Shown piece by piece: positions 1 to 7,355 of a DNA stretch of 7,757 bases. The stretch is taken from positions 1-7,757 of the forward strand of contig CAYODE010000172.1 in assembly GCA_964402685.1 (NCBI GenBank), in the 5' to 3' direction. Position 1 is the stretch's first letter, and each line of letters starts with the position of its first letter. The notes beneath the pieces are model-generated. The model had not been told where the DNA came from. It saw only the letters and a program-made list of their open reading frames with translations, and ran no database searches. Origin of the DNA: Aestuariivita sp964402685. GTDB taxonomy: Bacteria; Pseudomonadota; Alphaproteobacteria; Rhodobacterales; Rhodobacteraceae. The position numbers and the translations under genes are program-made.

Positions 1-24
1 GAGTAAGTCACACCTGAGGGTCTG

Positions 25-1896
25 ATGATGACAGAGATCTTTCGGAGGGAGGGCGCTTTGCTGGGCGCCCTCGCTGCACTGATCACGCTGGTGGCGGTGT
101 TCTGGTCTTCCGGAGCGCCGCTTTGGATTGGCTGGCGGGTTTACTCCGAGCAGGTGTTGATCGTCGCGTTGGCTTTTGCGATGGCGTTGGCGTTTCTGAC
201 CAGCACCTCAGGGCCCCGGGCAATTGCCCTGGTCGAAGCCGTCGCCTCGCTTCTGTTCGGAGCGTGGCTTGCGGTGCGGTTTCCAACGCTCTCCGAGAAT
301 GTCTTTTATCATCCGACAGAGGCACTGATTGTCTCGATTATTGGGTTTGTGCTGTTGATCGATGCGATCCGTCGCACGATGGGCTGGGCACTGATTGTTA
401 TCCTTGGGCTGGTCTGTGTCTACGCCCTGTTCTCCAGCAACTTTTCAGGCCCCTTGCAAAGCCGGTCTATCGCGCCGGACCGGTTGCTGACGTTCCTCAT
501 GTTGGACAGCGCGTCCCTCGCGGGTGCAGCCCTGTCGATCGCGGTGGCCGTGGTGGTGCCGTTCCTGATCCTGTCGCAATTGCTTTTAGCAACAGGCGGA
601 TCGGCGTTTTTCAGCGATCTGTCCCTGGCACTTGCAGGACGCAAACGCGGTGGCGCGGGCAAGATCGCTATTTTGGGCTCGGCCTTTTTTGGATCTGTTT
701 CGGGCAGTGCGGTGTCGAATGTGGCCTCCACCGGTGCGATCACCATTCCGATGATGAAAAACGGCGGTTATCGACCCAAGACGGCGGGCGCGATTGAGGC
801 CGCGGCCTCGACCGGTGGGCAGTTGATGCCGCCGATCATGGGGGCGGCCGCTTTCTTGTTGGCTGAGAACCTGCAAGCATCTTACGTGGACGTGATGCTG
901 GCGGCGCTGATCCCCTCGCTTCTCTATTACTTTAGCCTTTTCATGTTCGCCGATCTTGAGGCCGGACGGTTGAACATTGCGCGTGTCGAAGAATCCAAAA
1001 TCCCGCCGATGCGGGAGGTCATGCGCCGGGGATGGTTCATCTTTGTGCCTTTCATCGTCCTGCTGGTCGGCCTTTTCAATTTCAACCTGCGGCCCGAGAC
1101 GGCAGCATTGCTGTCGATCCTTGTGCTGCTGGGTCTTTCGCTGGTCCTGACCTATGACGGTCGCAAGATTACGCCAGGTGTAATGATTGGCGTCATGATT
1201 TCTGCCGGGCGCGCGGCGGTGGAAATCATTCTGATCTGTGCCATCGCAGGGATGATTATTGGACTTGTGGCCCGGTCGGGTCTGTCCTTTGGTCTTGGGT
1301 TTTTCCTCGTGCAGCTAGGACAGTCGAGCCTGCTTTTGTTGCTGGTTGTGACTGCCTTGGTCTGCATCGTGATGGGCATGGGGTTACCAACGGTGGGCGT
1401 GTATCTGCTGTTGGCGTCACTGGCCGCGCCGCCGCTTGTTGAACTTGGGCTGCAGCCGATGGCGGCGCATCTTTTCGTTCTCTATTTCGGGATGCTGTCG
1501 ATGTTGACCCCGCCCGTGGCGATCGCGGCTTTTGTTGCGGCGAACATGGCCAAGGCACCTCCAATGGCCACGGGTGTGGAGGCTGTGCGGATCGCTTGGC
1601 CCGCCTATCTGATCCCGTTTCTTTTTGCGGTGTCGCCCGCGCTGATCTTTGATGGTTCGCTAGCGGTGATCGCCGTCACCGCGTTAAAGGCATTGGTTGG
1701 GGTATACGCGGTAACGGCTGCCATTGTTGGGTTCTTCAGCCGGGATCTGGCCGGTCACGAGCGTATTGCCTTGGCGGCTTGCGGTTTGGCGATTTTGTGC
1801 CCGTGGGACGCGTTTGCCTGGGCGCTTTGGCTCAATGCGGTTGGGGTCCTGATGGTGGCGGGGCTGTGGATGATGGGTCTGCGCCGCGTGGCATAG
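25..1896 (+). CDS. TRAP-type transporter permease, fused 4TM/12TM (DctQ-DctM-like)
   Basis: This is the inner-membrane permease of a tripartite ATP-independent periplasmic transporter, which imports a solute delivered by a periplasmic binding protein using an ion gradient, usually Na+. The 623-residue protein is almost wholly hydrophobic. Residues 1-135 form a small four-helix, DctQ-like part, and about 155-540 form the large DctM-like part. Visible DctM signatures are SGSAVSN at 226-232, the TGAITIPMMKNGGY stretch at 236-249, STGGQLMPPIMG at 262-273, GMGLPTVGVY at 451-460 and LTPPVA at 494-499. Residues 545-620 add further hydrophobic segments. Fused permeases of this length usually partner TAXI-type binding proteins; none is in the window, so it probably lies upstream. 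The substrate cannot be read from sequence. The start is ambiguous: ATGs at 25 and 28 are adjacent, and GAGGG at 16-20 fits the second at least as well. TAG ends it at 1894-1896. Confidence 0.93.
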   Translation: MMTEIFRREGALLGALAALITLVAVFWSSGAPLWIGWRVYSEQVLIVALAFAMALAFLTSTSGPRAIALVEAVASLLFGAWLAVRFPTLSENVFYHPTEALIVSIIGFVLLIDAIRRTMGWALIVILGLVCVYALFSSNFSGPLQSRSIAPDRLLTFLMLDSASLAGAALSIAVAVVVPFLILSQLLLATGGSAFFSDLSLALAGRKRGGAGKIAILGSAFFGSVSGSAVSNVASTGAITIPMMKNGGYRPKTAGAIEAAASTGGQLMPPIMGAAAFLLAENLQASYVDVMLAALIPSLLYYFSLFMFADLEAGRLNIARVEESKIPPMREVMRRGWFIFVPFIVLLVGLFNFNLRPETAALLSILVLLGLSLVLTYDGRKITPGVMIGVMISAGRAAVEIILICAIAGMIIGLVARSGLSFGLGFFLVQLGQSSLLLLLVVTALVCIVMGMGLPTVGVYLLLASLAAPPLVELGLQPMAAHLFVLYFGMLSMLTPPVAIAAFVAANMAKAPPMATGVEAVRIAWPAYLIPFLFAVSPALIFDGSLAVIAVTALKALVGVYAVTAAIVGFFSRDLAGHERIALAACGLAILCPWDAFAWALWLNAVGVLMVAGLWMMGLRRVA

Positions 1897-1913
1897 ACGG
1901 CTGTCAAAGAGCT

Positions 1914-1933
1914 GAGAGCGTCGATCTGCTCTC
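1914..1933. other. Small hairpin downstream of the TRAP permease gene
   Basis: GAGAGC at 1914-1919 can pair with GCTCTC at 1928-1933 across an 8-base loop, starting 17 bases after the TRAP stop codon. No run of T follows, so this is not a convincing intrinsic terminator. It could protect the 3' end of the transcript or be chance. No better terminator is visible between the TRAP gene and manC. Confidence 0.3.
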
Positions 1934-2002
1934 TAACTCCAATCGGTTTGTTCAACAGTCAAACATGCTGGCGAAATCTGGTTTTTTGTGGCTGTATTTT
2001 GA

Positions 2003-2008
2003 TTGACA
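2003..2008 (+). promoter_or_regulatory. Lone TTGACA (-35-like) element upstream of manC
   Basis: An exact TTGACA sits at 2003-2008, about 150 bases before the manC start, in the more AT-rich part of the 1897-2155 gap. No good -10 hexamer lies 16-19 bases downstream, so it is only a candidate. The gap holds no supported gene. The size of the gap and the change of subject from transport to sugar-nucleotide synthesis suggest that manC has its own promoter somewhere in it. Confidence 0.2.
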
Positions 2009-2155
2009 ATCCACACGTTAATGGCAGCCTGACTGTTTCTTGCGTCGGGCTGGATCGTGGCGATCAAGTTGGATGATGGGTTGCGCGATGCGCGCCGTTC
2101 GTGTTTGGAGAGTGACGAGCGGGGTTTGTCCGCATCGCAGGAAAGAGCTGTCACG

Positions 2156-3583
2156 ATGACCCAGATCACCCCTATTCTTCTTGCCGGTGGCTCGGGAACT
2201 CGGCTTTGGCCTTTGTCGCGAAAATCCTATCCCAAACAATTTGTGCCTCTTGTAGGTGAGGATACTCTGTTTCAAGCGTCGGCCAAGCGGTTGTCGGGGG
2301 AGGGGTTTGGCGCACCGATGGTGCTAACCAATTCTGATTTCCGCTTCATTGTGACTGAACAGCTTGCCGAGGTCGGATTGGATCCGGCTGCCATCCTGAT
2401 TGAACCCGATGGGCGCAATACGGCGCCGGCGGTTTTGGCGGCAGCCCTCTGGCTGAAAAAAAGTGATCCTGATGCGTTGATGCTGGTGGCGCCGTCAGAT
2501 CACATCGTACCGGATGCTGCGGCTTTCCGCGCCGCCGTTGATACCGGTGTTCCCGCTGCGCAAGCAGGAGAACTTGTCACGTTCGGGATCAAACCGACCC
2601 ATCCTGAAACTGGCTATGGCTATTTGGAGCTGGCCGAGGATCCGGGGAGTTTTGCTGCCAAACCACTCAGACTGAGCCGGTTTGTGGAAAAACCTGATGC
2701 TGATCGCGCCCAAGAGATGGTGAATGCGGGCACGTATTTGTGGAATGCAGGAATTTTCCTGTTTTCGGTGCGAACGATCCTGTCCGCGTTCGAGATGCAT
2801 GCGCCTGATCTGCTGGACCCGGTGCATGGAGCCGTGGATAAGGGCAAGCCAGATCTGGGGTTTCTCCGTCTTGACCCTGACAGTTGGAGCAAGGCCGCGG
2901 ACATCTCGATCGATTATGCCGTCATGGAGCGGGCGCAAAACTTGTCTGTTGTCCCTTTCGCCTCTGGTTGGTCGGATTTGGGTGGATGGGATGCGGTGTG
3001 GCGGGAAGCAGCGCGCGATCCGCGCGGCGTCGCCACGTCCGGTCATGTGACGGCACTCGATTGTAACGACACGCTTCTGCGTTCGGAAGACGACGGTTTG
3101 GAAGTTGTTGGAATCGGTCTGAAAAACATCATTACTGTCGCCATGCCTGACGCGGTTCTAGTTGCAGATGCGGGTCGGGCTCAGGACGTGAAAAACGCCG
3201 TCACCGCGCTGAAATCCAAGCAGGCCAAACAGGCCACGACCTTTCCCAAAGATCATCGCCCTTGGGGTTGGTTTGAAAGTCTGGTCATCGGGGATCGGTT
3301 TCAGGTGAAACGGATCCACGTTCATCCTGGCGCGGCCCTGTCTTTGCAATCTCATAACCACCGCGCAGAACACTGGATCGTCGTAGAAGGTACGGCTCAG
3401 GTGACCGTAAATGACACGGTGCAATTGGTTTCGGAAAACCAGTCCGTCTACGTTCCTTTGGGTGCTAAACACAGGTTGGAGAACCCCGGCAAAGTGCCAA
3501 TGGTTCTCATCGAGGTGCAGACAGGGTCCTATTTGGGCGAGGATGACATCATCCGCTACGAAGATGTGTACGCGCGGGACTGA
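2156..3583 (+). CDS. manC: Mannose-1-phosphate guanylyltransferase / mannose-6-phosphate isomerase, bifunctional type
   Basis: This cytoplasmic enzyme makes GDP-mannose from mannose-1-phosphate and GTP. The second domain is of the type that interconverts fructose-6-phosphate and mannose-6-phosphate. The product feeds exopolysaccharide, LPS or other glycans. The 475-residue length is normal for the ManC/AlgA/XanB family. Residues 1-285 are the nucleotidyltransferase, with the GGSGTRLWPLSRKSYPKQF signature at 11-29, EPDGRNTAPA at 83-92, PSDH at 113-116 and FVEKP at 176-180. After a Lys/Gln linker (352-360), the C-terminal cupin (type II phosphomannose isomerase) carries RPWGWF at 368-373, His400, His402, Glu405 and His439 as the likely metal-binding set, and the GSYLGEDDIIRYEDVY tail at 457-472. 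I place the start at ATG 2156 because AGGAAAGAG (2139-2147) sits 8 bases upstream and the family begins just before this signature. An in-frame ATG at 2057 would add 33 unfamily-like residues. No other glycan genes are adjacent. Isomerase activity is inferred from the domain only. Confidence 0.95.
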   Translation: MTQITPILLAGGSGTRLWPLSRKSYPKQFVPLVGEDTLFQASAKRLSGEGFGAPMVLTNSDFRFIVTEQLAEVGLDPAAILIEPDGRNTAPAVLAAALWLKKSDPDALMLVAPSDHIVPDAAAFRAAVDTGVPAAQAGELVTFGIKPTHPETGYGYLELAEDPGSFAAKPLRLSRFVEKPDADRAQEMVNAGTYLWNAGIFLFSVRTILSAFEMHAPDLLDPVHGAVDKGKPDLGFLRLDPDSWSKAADISIDYAVMERAQNLSVVPFASGWSDLGGWDAVWREAARDPRGVATSGHVTALDCNDTLLRSEDDGLEVVGIGLKNIITVAMPDAVLVADAGRAQDVKNAVTALKSKQAKQATTFPKDHRPWGWFESLVIGDRFQVKRIHVHPGAALSLQSHNHRAEHWIVVEGTAQVTVNDTVQLVSENQSVYVPLGAKHRLENPGKVPMVLIEVQTGSYLGEDDIIRYEDVYARD

Positions 3584-3588
3584 TCACG

Positions 3589-3627
3589 AAAAAACAGCCC
3601 GAGCTACAACGCCCGGGCTATTTTTTT
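3589..3627. terminator. Bidirectional intrinsic terminator between convergent genes
   Basis: AGCCCG at 3596-3601 pairs with CGGGCT at 3614-3619 over a 12-base loop. Seven T residues follow at 3621-3627, and six A residues precede the stem at 3589-3594, giving a T-run on the minus strand too. It starts 5 bases after the manC stop codon and lies about 40 bases beyond the end of the minus-strand lipoprotein gene, so it can serve both. Confidence 0.88.
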
Positions 3628-3666
3628 GTCTGGCGAGGGGACTTGGACGCCCCAATACACGTTTGC

Positions 3667-3858
3667 TTAGTCTGTGAGGGCGCCAACACCGGCGCCGACA
3701 ACAGCACCTTCGACACAACGGCCATCGACCAAAACCTGGCCTGCTGCACAACCGATCGCAGCACCAATAAGCGCACGTTCGAGAGATGAGTTATTGCTAG
3801 AACATGCTGACAGGCCAAACGCCGAACATGTCACCGTAATAAGAGCCAATTTACGCAT
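3667..3858 (-). CDS. Small glycine-zipper lipoprotein, 63 aa
   Basis: The product is predicted to be a small envelope lipoprotein of unknown function. It opens with a lipoprotein signal peptide: MRK, then a hydrophobic stretch, then the lipobox LSAC at 16-19, with Cys19 as the lipidated residue. The mature part is about 45 residues, a polar SSNNSS tether followed by two glycine-zipper strings, Gly32-Gly36-Gly40 and Gly51-Gly55-Gly59. Between them is a short polar turn (VDGR), and Cys37 and Cys48 flank that turn, which would suit a disulfide-closed hairpin. Glycine-zipper lipoproteins of the outer membrane are common in proteobacteria; I do not recognise a named family. GGAGG at 3865-3869 lies 6 bases upstream of the ATG, a strong ribosome site that supports a real gene. 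TAA ends it at 3667-3669. It converges on manC and shares the terminator at 3589-3627. Confidence 0.82.
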   Translation of the reverse strand: MRKLALITVTCSAFGLSACSSNNSSLERALIGAAIGCAAGQVLVDGRCVEGAVVGAGVGALTD

Positions 3859-3889
3859 ACCTAACCTCCGTCTGCGTTATTTGATACCG

Positions 3890-4144
3890 TCACCCTTCGT
3901 TTGCAGCGTACTCAAAGACCATGACTTGGATCAACCAAAGGTTCTGCTTTTGGCGGTTAATTCGGGCACTTCTACCAACCGATGAGCTGACCTTACGCTT
4001 GGCGGGGCGAACCAGTCGACGTTGAGCACTTAGCTTGCGCGTCAATCCGTCTTGAGCAAAGCGGCTTTCTTGGTTGTAGAGCCCACCAGCAAAACATACA
4101 AAAGAGGCCAAAAAACAGCCCAGTAAGGTCAAAGCATGAGCCAC
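3890..4144 (-). CDS. Possible small protein, 84 aa, unknown; overlaps mrpA start antisense
   Basis: I do not recognise this protein and its reality is uncertain. In favour: a GTG start at 4144 preceded by an exact AGGAGG (minus strand of 4153-4158) at an 8-base spacing; an N-terminal hydrophobic segment (about residues 4-22) resembling a signal anchor; and a stop only 31 bases before the lipoprotein start, as in a two-gene operon. The middle (about 28-68) is rich in Arg and Lys, and the end is again partly hydrophobic (LWLIQVMVF). Against: the frame overlaps the first 9 bases of mrpA on the other strand, the ribosome site lies inside mrpA codons 6-8, third-position GC is only about half (lower than I would expect for a gene here), and it uses rare-looking AGA, CTA and TTA codons. 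It could be a chance open frame across a promoter region. Confidence 0.3.
   Translation of the reverse strand: MAHALTLLGCFLASFVCFAGGLYNQESRFAQDGLTRKLSAQRRLVRPAKRKVSSSVGRSARINRQKQNLWLIQVMVFEYAANEG
4052..4080 (+). promoter_or_regulatory. Weak candidate promoter for the mrp operon
   Basis: TTGAGC at 4052-4057 and TGTAGA at 4075-4080 are separated by 17 bases and sit about 55 bases before the mrpA start. They match the sigma-70-type consensus at four and three of six positions, so support is weak. A promoter for the operon is expected somewhere in 3859-4135, because the gene before it on the plus strand ends in a terminator. Confidence 0.22.
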
Positions 4145-6994
4145 GGGGGATACCTCCTATTTATCATAGCGCTGCTCCCCTTCCTTGGGGCGCTGGTGCC
4201 CGGCGTTATGATCCGAGCCGGTCGCAACGCCTGTGCCGCGTTTACCGCTGTGCCAACGGCATTGGCTTTGACGATGCTTCTGGTGCTGGCCCCCTCTGTT
4301 CTAAGGGGCGAGGTGATCCAGTTCGAGCTTGAATGGCTGCCGCAACTGGGGCTGTCAGCTTCGTTTTTCCTCGATGGATTGGGCCTTCTCTTTGCCTGCA
4401 TGATCACAGGCGTCGGTTTGCTGATCACGCTTTATGCGCGGTTTTACCTGTCGGGTGATGATCCGATGGGGCAGTTTTATACGTATCTGCTGCTGTTCCA
4501 GGGGGCGATGCTTGGCATCGTCCTTTCGGATAACATCCTGCTTTTGTTGATTTTCTGGGAGCTTACGTCGCTTTCATCCTTCCTGTTGATCGGATATTGG
4601 AAGCACCTGCCCGAAGGACGCCAAGGTGCGCGTATGGCGCTGGCGGTGACCGGAGCGGGGGGGCTTGCGATGATCGGGGGTATGCTGATCCTCGGTAACA
4701 TCGTCGGGAGCTATAACCTGACCGATATTCTGGCTGCGGGTGATCAGATCCGCGCGTCAGAATGGTATCTGCCTGCGCTGATCCTCATCCTATTGGGCGC
4801 GTTCACAAAGTCCGCGCAGTTCCCGTTCCACTTCTGGCTTCCCCATGCAATGGCCGCGCCGACACCGGTTTCGGCCTATCTGCACTCGGCCACCATGGTG
4901 AAAGCCGGTGTGTTTTTGATGGCGCGCATGTGGCCTGCGCTGGCTGGAACGGATGCGTGGTTTTACATCGTGGCGACCACGGGGCTCATCACCATGGTGC
5001 TTGGCGCGTTAATCGCATTATTCAAGGATGATTTGAAAGCGCTGCTGGCCTTTTCGACAGTCAGTCATCTGGGCCTTTTAACCATGCTGCTGGGCTTCGG
5101 CACCGATAAGGCTGCGGTGGCTGCAGTGTTTCACATCATCAATCACCTAACGTTCAAAGCCGCACTCTTTATGACAGCGGGGATTGTGGATCACGAAACA
5201 CATACGCGGGATATCAAACGTTTGGGTGGCCTCAGACACCTGATGCCGATCACCTTCCTGATCGGGACCGTTGCAGCGTTGTCTATGGCGGGTATTCCCC
5301 TCTTTAACGGCTTCCTGTCTAAAGAGATGATGCTGGAAGAGGCCTCTCACACCGATTGGCTCAACAGCCCCTACCTGATCCCGGCGCTTGCCACTCTGGG
5401 CGCACTTTTGTCGGTGGCATACTCCTTCCGTTTCATCAGTCATGTTTTTCTGGGCCCGGTGCGTGATGATTATCCGCACACGCCGCATGATCCGCCCTTT
5501 GGCATGTGGGCGGCGCCCGCGTTGCTGGTAGTATTGGTGGTCGTCATCGGCGTTGCGCCGTTTCTGGCCGAGGGTATCGTGACAGCCGCTGCCAATGCTG
5601 TAACCGGGCAGGATTTACATCCCCATTTGAAGATCTGGCATGGCGTGACACCGGCGCTTTGGATGTCAGTGATCGCGATCATAGGCGGTGCTGTGTTGCT
5701 AACGGTGCACAGGCCTTTGGATCAAGCCTGGATCAAGGCGCCCAGACCGGAAGCAAAAGAGATCTTCGACCGGCTTGTCTCTAGCGTCGTTGCGCTGGCG
5801 CGCTGGATCACGGAAACCACGCATACGGGTGCGATCAGCCGATATCTGGCGATCTTTACCGTCGCGTCCGTTGCGTTGGGCTGGATCGCCTATTCGGGCA
5901 GTGGCTTGTCCGCACCGACACGAGAGCTTTTGCCGGTACCACCAGTGATCGCAGTTGGGTGGGTCATGTTGATTGTTGCGACGATTTCCGTGGTTACGAT
6001 GCACCACTATCGGTTCCGAGCGCTTGTGCTGATCGGGATCATTGGGTTGTCGATTTCAGCTGGCTTCGTCTACCTCTCTGCGCCTGACTTGGCTTTGACG
6101 CAAATCTCGGTGGAGACTGTAACCATCCTCTTGCTGCTGTTGGCGCTGCACTTCCTGCCCAAAACCACGCCCAAAGAAAGCTCTAACGGTTTGAAAATCC
6201 GCGATGGCGTTATTGCGTTGTTCGCGGGCGGTGGGGTCGGCGCGCTGGCCTATGCGTTCATGATGCGGGATATCGAAACGATTTCCGACTATCACATCGC
6301 GAACAGCTATGAAGGCGGTGGCGGTACCAACGTCGTCAACGTGATCCTCGTCGATTTCCGGGGATATGACACGTACGGAGAGATCATTGTTCTGGGGATT
6401 GCCGGTCTGGTGATTTACGCGCTGATGCATGCGCTTTTGGACGGGCCAGCGGCGCGGCGTCTCAGAAACACCGATTACTCTCAAGACCGATCGCGCGACC
6501 GTCACCCCCTGATGATGGTGGTCGTGACCCGCGTGTTGATGCCGATCGCTGTTGTGGTCGGCTGCTACATCTTCCTGCGTGGACATAACGAGCCAGGCGG
6601 CGGATTTGTTGCCGGTCTGGTGATCGCTATTGCGCTTTTGATGCAATACATGGCGTCGGGTTTTGCCTGGACGCAGGAGCGGAAGAAAATCGAGTACCAT
6701 ACGATGATTGGCCTTGGCGTTGTGATCGCCGGTTTGACCGGGGTTGGGTCCTGGTTGCTTGGACGCCCGTTCCTGACCAGCGACTACACCTATGTGAATC
6801 TGCCGCCGATCGAAGAGTTCGAGTTGGCCACCGCAATGCTGTTTGATCTGGGCGTGTTCCTGACCGTGCTGGGTGCGGTGATGCTCATGCTCTACAGCCT
6901 GAGCCGCATTGCTCGCTATGCCGGCGAAACCGTCAACGTGGAGCCGATGGATTACGACCCCGGACAACAGACGGAAGAAGAGGGGGCGCGCTGA
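4136..6994 (+). CDS. mrpA: Mrp-type Na+(K+)/H+ antiporter, fused subunits A and B
   Basis: This is the largest subunit of the multisubunit cation/proton antiporter (Mrp/Mnh/Pha), an inner-membrane complex related to respiratory complex I that exports Na+ or K+ for protons in pH and salt homeostasis. The 952 residues are mostly transmembrane. About 65-430 is the NuoL-like antiporter core, with the expected ion-path residues: Glu142 in FWEL, Lys225 in GAFTKSAQFPFHFWLP, Lys301 and His311, and His333, His337 and Lys341 in HIINHLTFKA. About 610-680 matches the MrpA C-terminal domain (SAPDLALTQISVET, 648-661, with Glu660). About 690-770 is the MbhE-like part (VDFRGYDTYGEI, 739-750). About 795-925 is a full MnhB domain (GHNEPGGGFVAGLV, 816-829). 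A and B are thus one protein, as in rhizobial PhaAB. The start is ATG 4136: an in-frame stop lies at 4124-4126, and AAGG at 4125-4128 is a modest ribosome site 7 bases away. mrpC begins 1 base after the stop. Confidence 0.95.
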   Translation: MSHGGYLLFIIALLPFLGALVPGVMIRAGRNACAAFTAVPTALALTMLLVLAPSVLRGEVIQFELEWLPQLGLSASFFLDGLGLLFACMITGVGLLITLYARFYLSGDDPMGQFYTYLLLFQGAMLGIVLSDNILLLLIFWELTSLSSFLLIGYWKHLPEGRQGARMALAVTGAGGLAMIGGMLILGNIVGSYNLTDILAAGDQIRASEWYLPALILILLGAFTKSAQFPFHFWLPHAMAAPTPVSAYLHSATMVKAGVFLMARMWPALAGTDAWFYIVATTGLITMVLGALIALFKDDLKALLAFSTVSHLGLLTMLLGFGTDKAAVAAVFHIINHLTFKAALFMTAGIVDHETHTRDIKRLGGLRHLMPITFLIGTVAALSMAGIPLFNGFLSKEMMLEEASHTDWLNSPYLIPALATLGALLSVAYSFRFISHVFLGPVRDDYPHTPHDPPFGMWAAPALLVVLVVVIGVAPFLAEGIVTAAANAVTGQDLHPHLKIWHGVTPALWMSVIAIIGGAVLLTVHRPLDQAWIKAPRPEAKEIFDRLVSSVVALARWITETTHTGAISRYLAIFTVASVALGWIAYSGSGLSAPTRELLPVPPVIAVGWVMLIVATISVVTMHHYRFRALVLIGIIGLSISAGFVYLSAPDLALTQISVETVTILLLLLALHFLPKTTPKESSNGLKIRDGVIALFAGGGVGALAYAFMMRDIETISDYHIANSYEGGGGTNVVNVILVDFRGYDTYGEIIVLGIAGLVIYALMHALLDGPAARRLRNTDYSQDRSRDRHPLMMVVVTRVLMPIAVVVGCYIFLRGHNEPGGGFVAGLVIAIALLMQYMASGFAWTQERKKIEYHTMIGLGVVIAGLTGVGSWLLGRPFLTSDYTYVNLPPIEEFELATAMLFDLGVFLTVLGAVMLMLYSLSRIARYAGETVNVEPMDYDPGQQTEEEGAR

Positions 6995-6995
6995 G

Positions 6996-7355
6996 ATGGA
7001 ATTGATCGTGGCAAGCGCCATTGGTGTTTTGACGGCGGGTGGAGTCTACCTCCTTTTGCGGTTGCGGACCTTCCCTGTGATCCTGGGCCTTGCGATGCTG
7101 TCCTATGCAGTAAACGTGTTTCTGTTTGCCAGTGGGCGGTTGGCTATCGATCTTTCTCCGGTCCTATCGAAATATGGTGATGGAGAGTATACCGATCCGC
7201 TGCCGCAGGCGTTGGTACTGACGGCCATTGTGATCTCGTTTGGGATGACGGCGGTGCTGGTGATGATCGGGCTGGGCGCCTACTTAGAGGCAGAAACGGA
7301 TAAAATCGATGTTGACGCGCCCACACTCGATGACGAGCGGGAGGATCAGGTCTGA
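6996..7355 (+). CDS. mrpC: Mrp-type Na+(K+)/H+ antiporter subunit C
   Basis: This 119-residue membrane protein is the NuoK-like subunit C of the same antiporter complex. Three transmembrane helices are visible at about 4-22, 27-46 and 70-96. The family motifs GLAMLSYAVNVFLF (31-44) and DPLPQALVLTAIVISFG (67-83) are intact, followed by an acidic cytoplasmic-type tail (EAETDKIDVDAPTLDDERED). Length is usual for MrpC/MnhC. The ATG at 6996 is separated from the mrpAB stop by one base, and a purine-rich GAGGGG tract lies within the last mrpAB codons, pointing to translational coupling. The reading frame is open further upstream inside mrpAB, but the residues there are unlike the family, so the shorter start is right. 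Confidence 0.95.
   Translation: MELIVASAIGVLTAGGVYLLLRLRTFPVILGLAMLSYAVNVFLFASGRLAIDLSPVLSKYGDGEYTDPLPQALVLTAIVISFGMTAVLVMIGLGAYLEAETDKIDVDAPTLDDEREDQV

Noticed and set aside
123..797. Second plus-strand open frame (224 codons) inside the TRAP permease gene
   Set aside because: It lies in another frame of a gene with intact DctM signatures, and its product is Cys-, Arg- and Gly-rich without domain-like features.
1946..1964. GTTTG...CAAAC dyad as a possible operator upstream of manC
   Set aside because: The arms are only 5 bases with a 9-base gap, do not match a regulator site I know, and are expected by chance in a region of this size.
2495..3046. Minus-strand open frame (183 codons) opposite manC
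   Set aside because: It is antisense to conserved nucleotidyltransferase motifs, and its product has no recognisable fold features.
3674..3700. Two GGCGCC palindromes close together
   Set aside because: They lie in the Gly/Ala-rich coding part of the lipoprotein gene and follow from glycine and alanine codons.
3589..4122. Repeated AAAAAACAGCCC at 3589-3600 and 4110-4121
   Set aside because: Only 12 bases are shared. The first copy is part of a terminator stem while the second has no pairing arm, so this looks like chance and not a repeat element.
6056..7021. Long open frame on the minus strand (321 codons) opposite the end of mrpAB and the start of mrpC
   Set aside because: The plus strand there encodes clear MrpA, MbhE and MnhB domain motifs. 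The minus-strand product is rich in His, Gln and Arg with no recognisable domain, typical of a shadow of a GC-rich membrane-protein gene.
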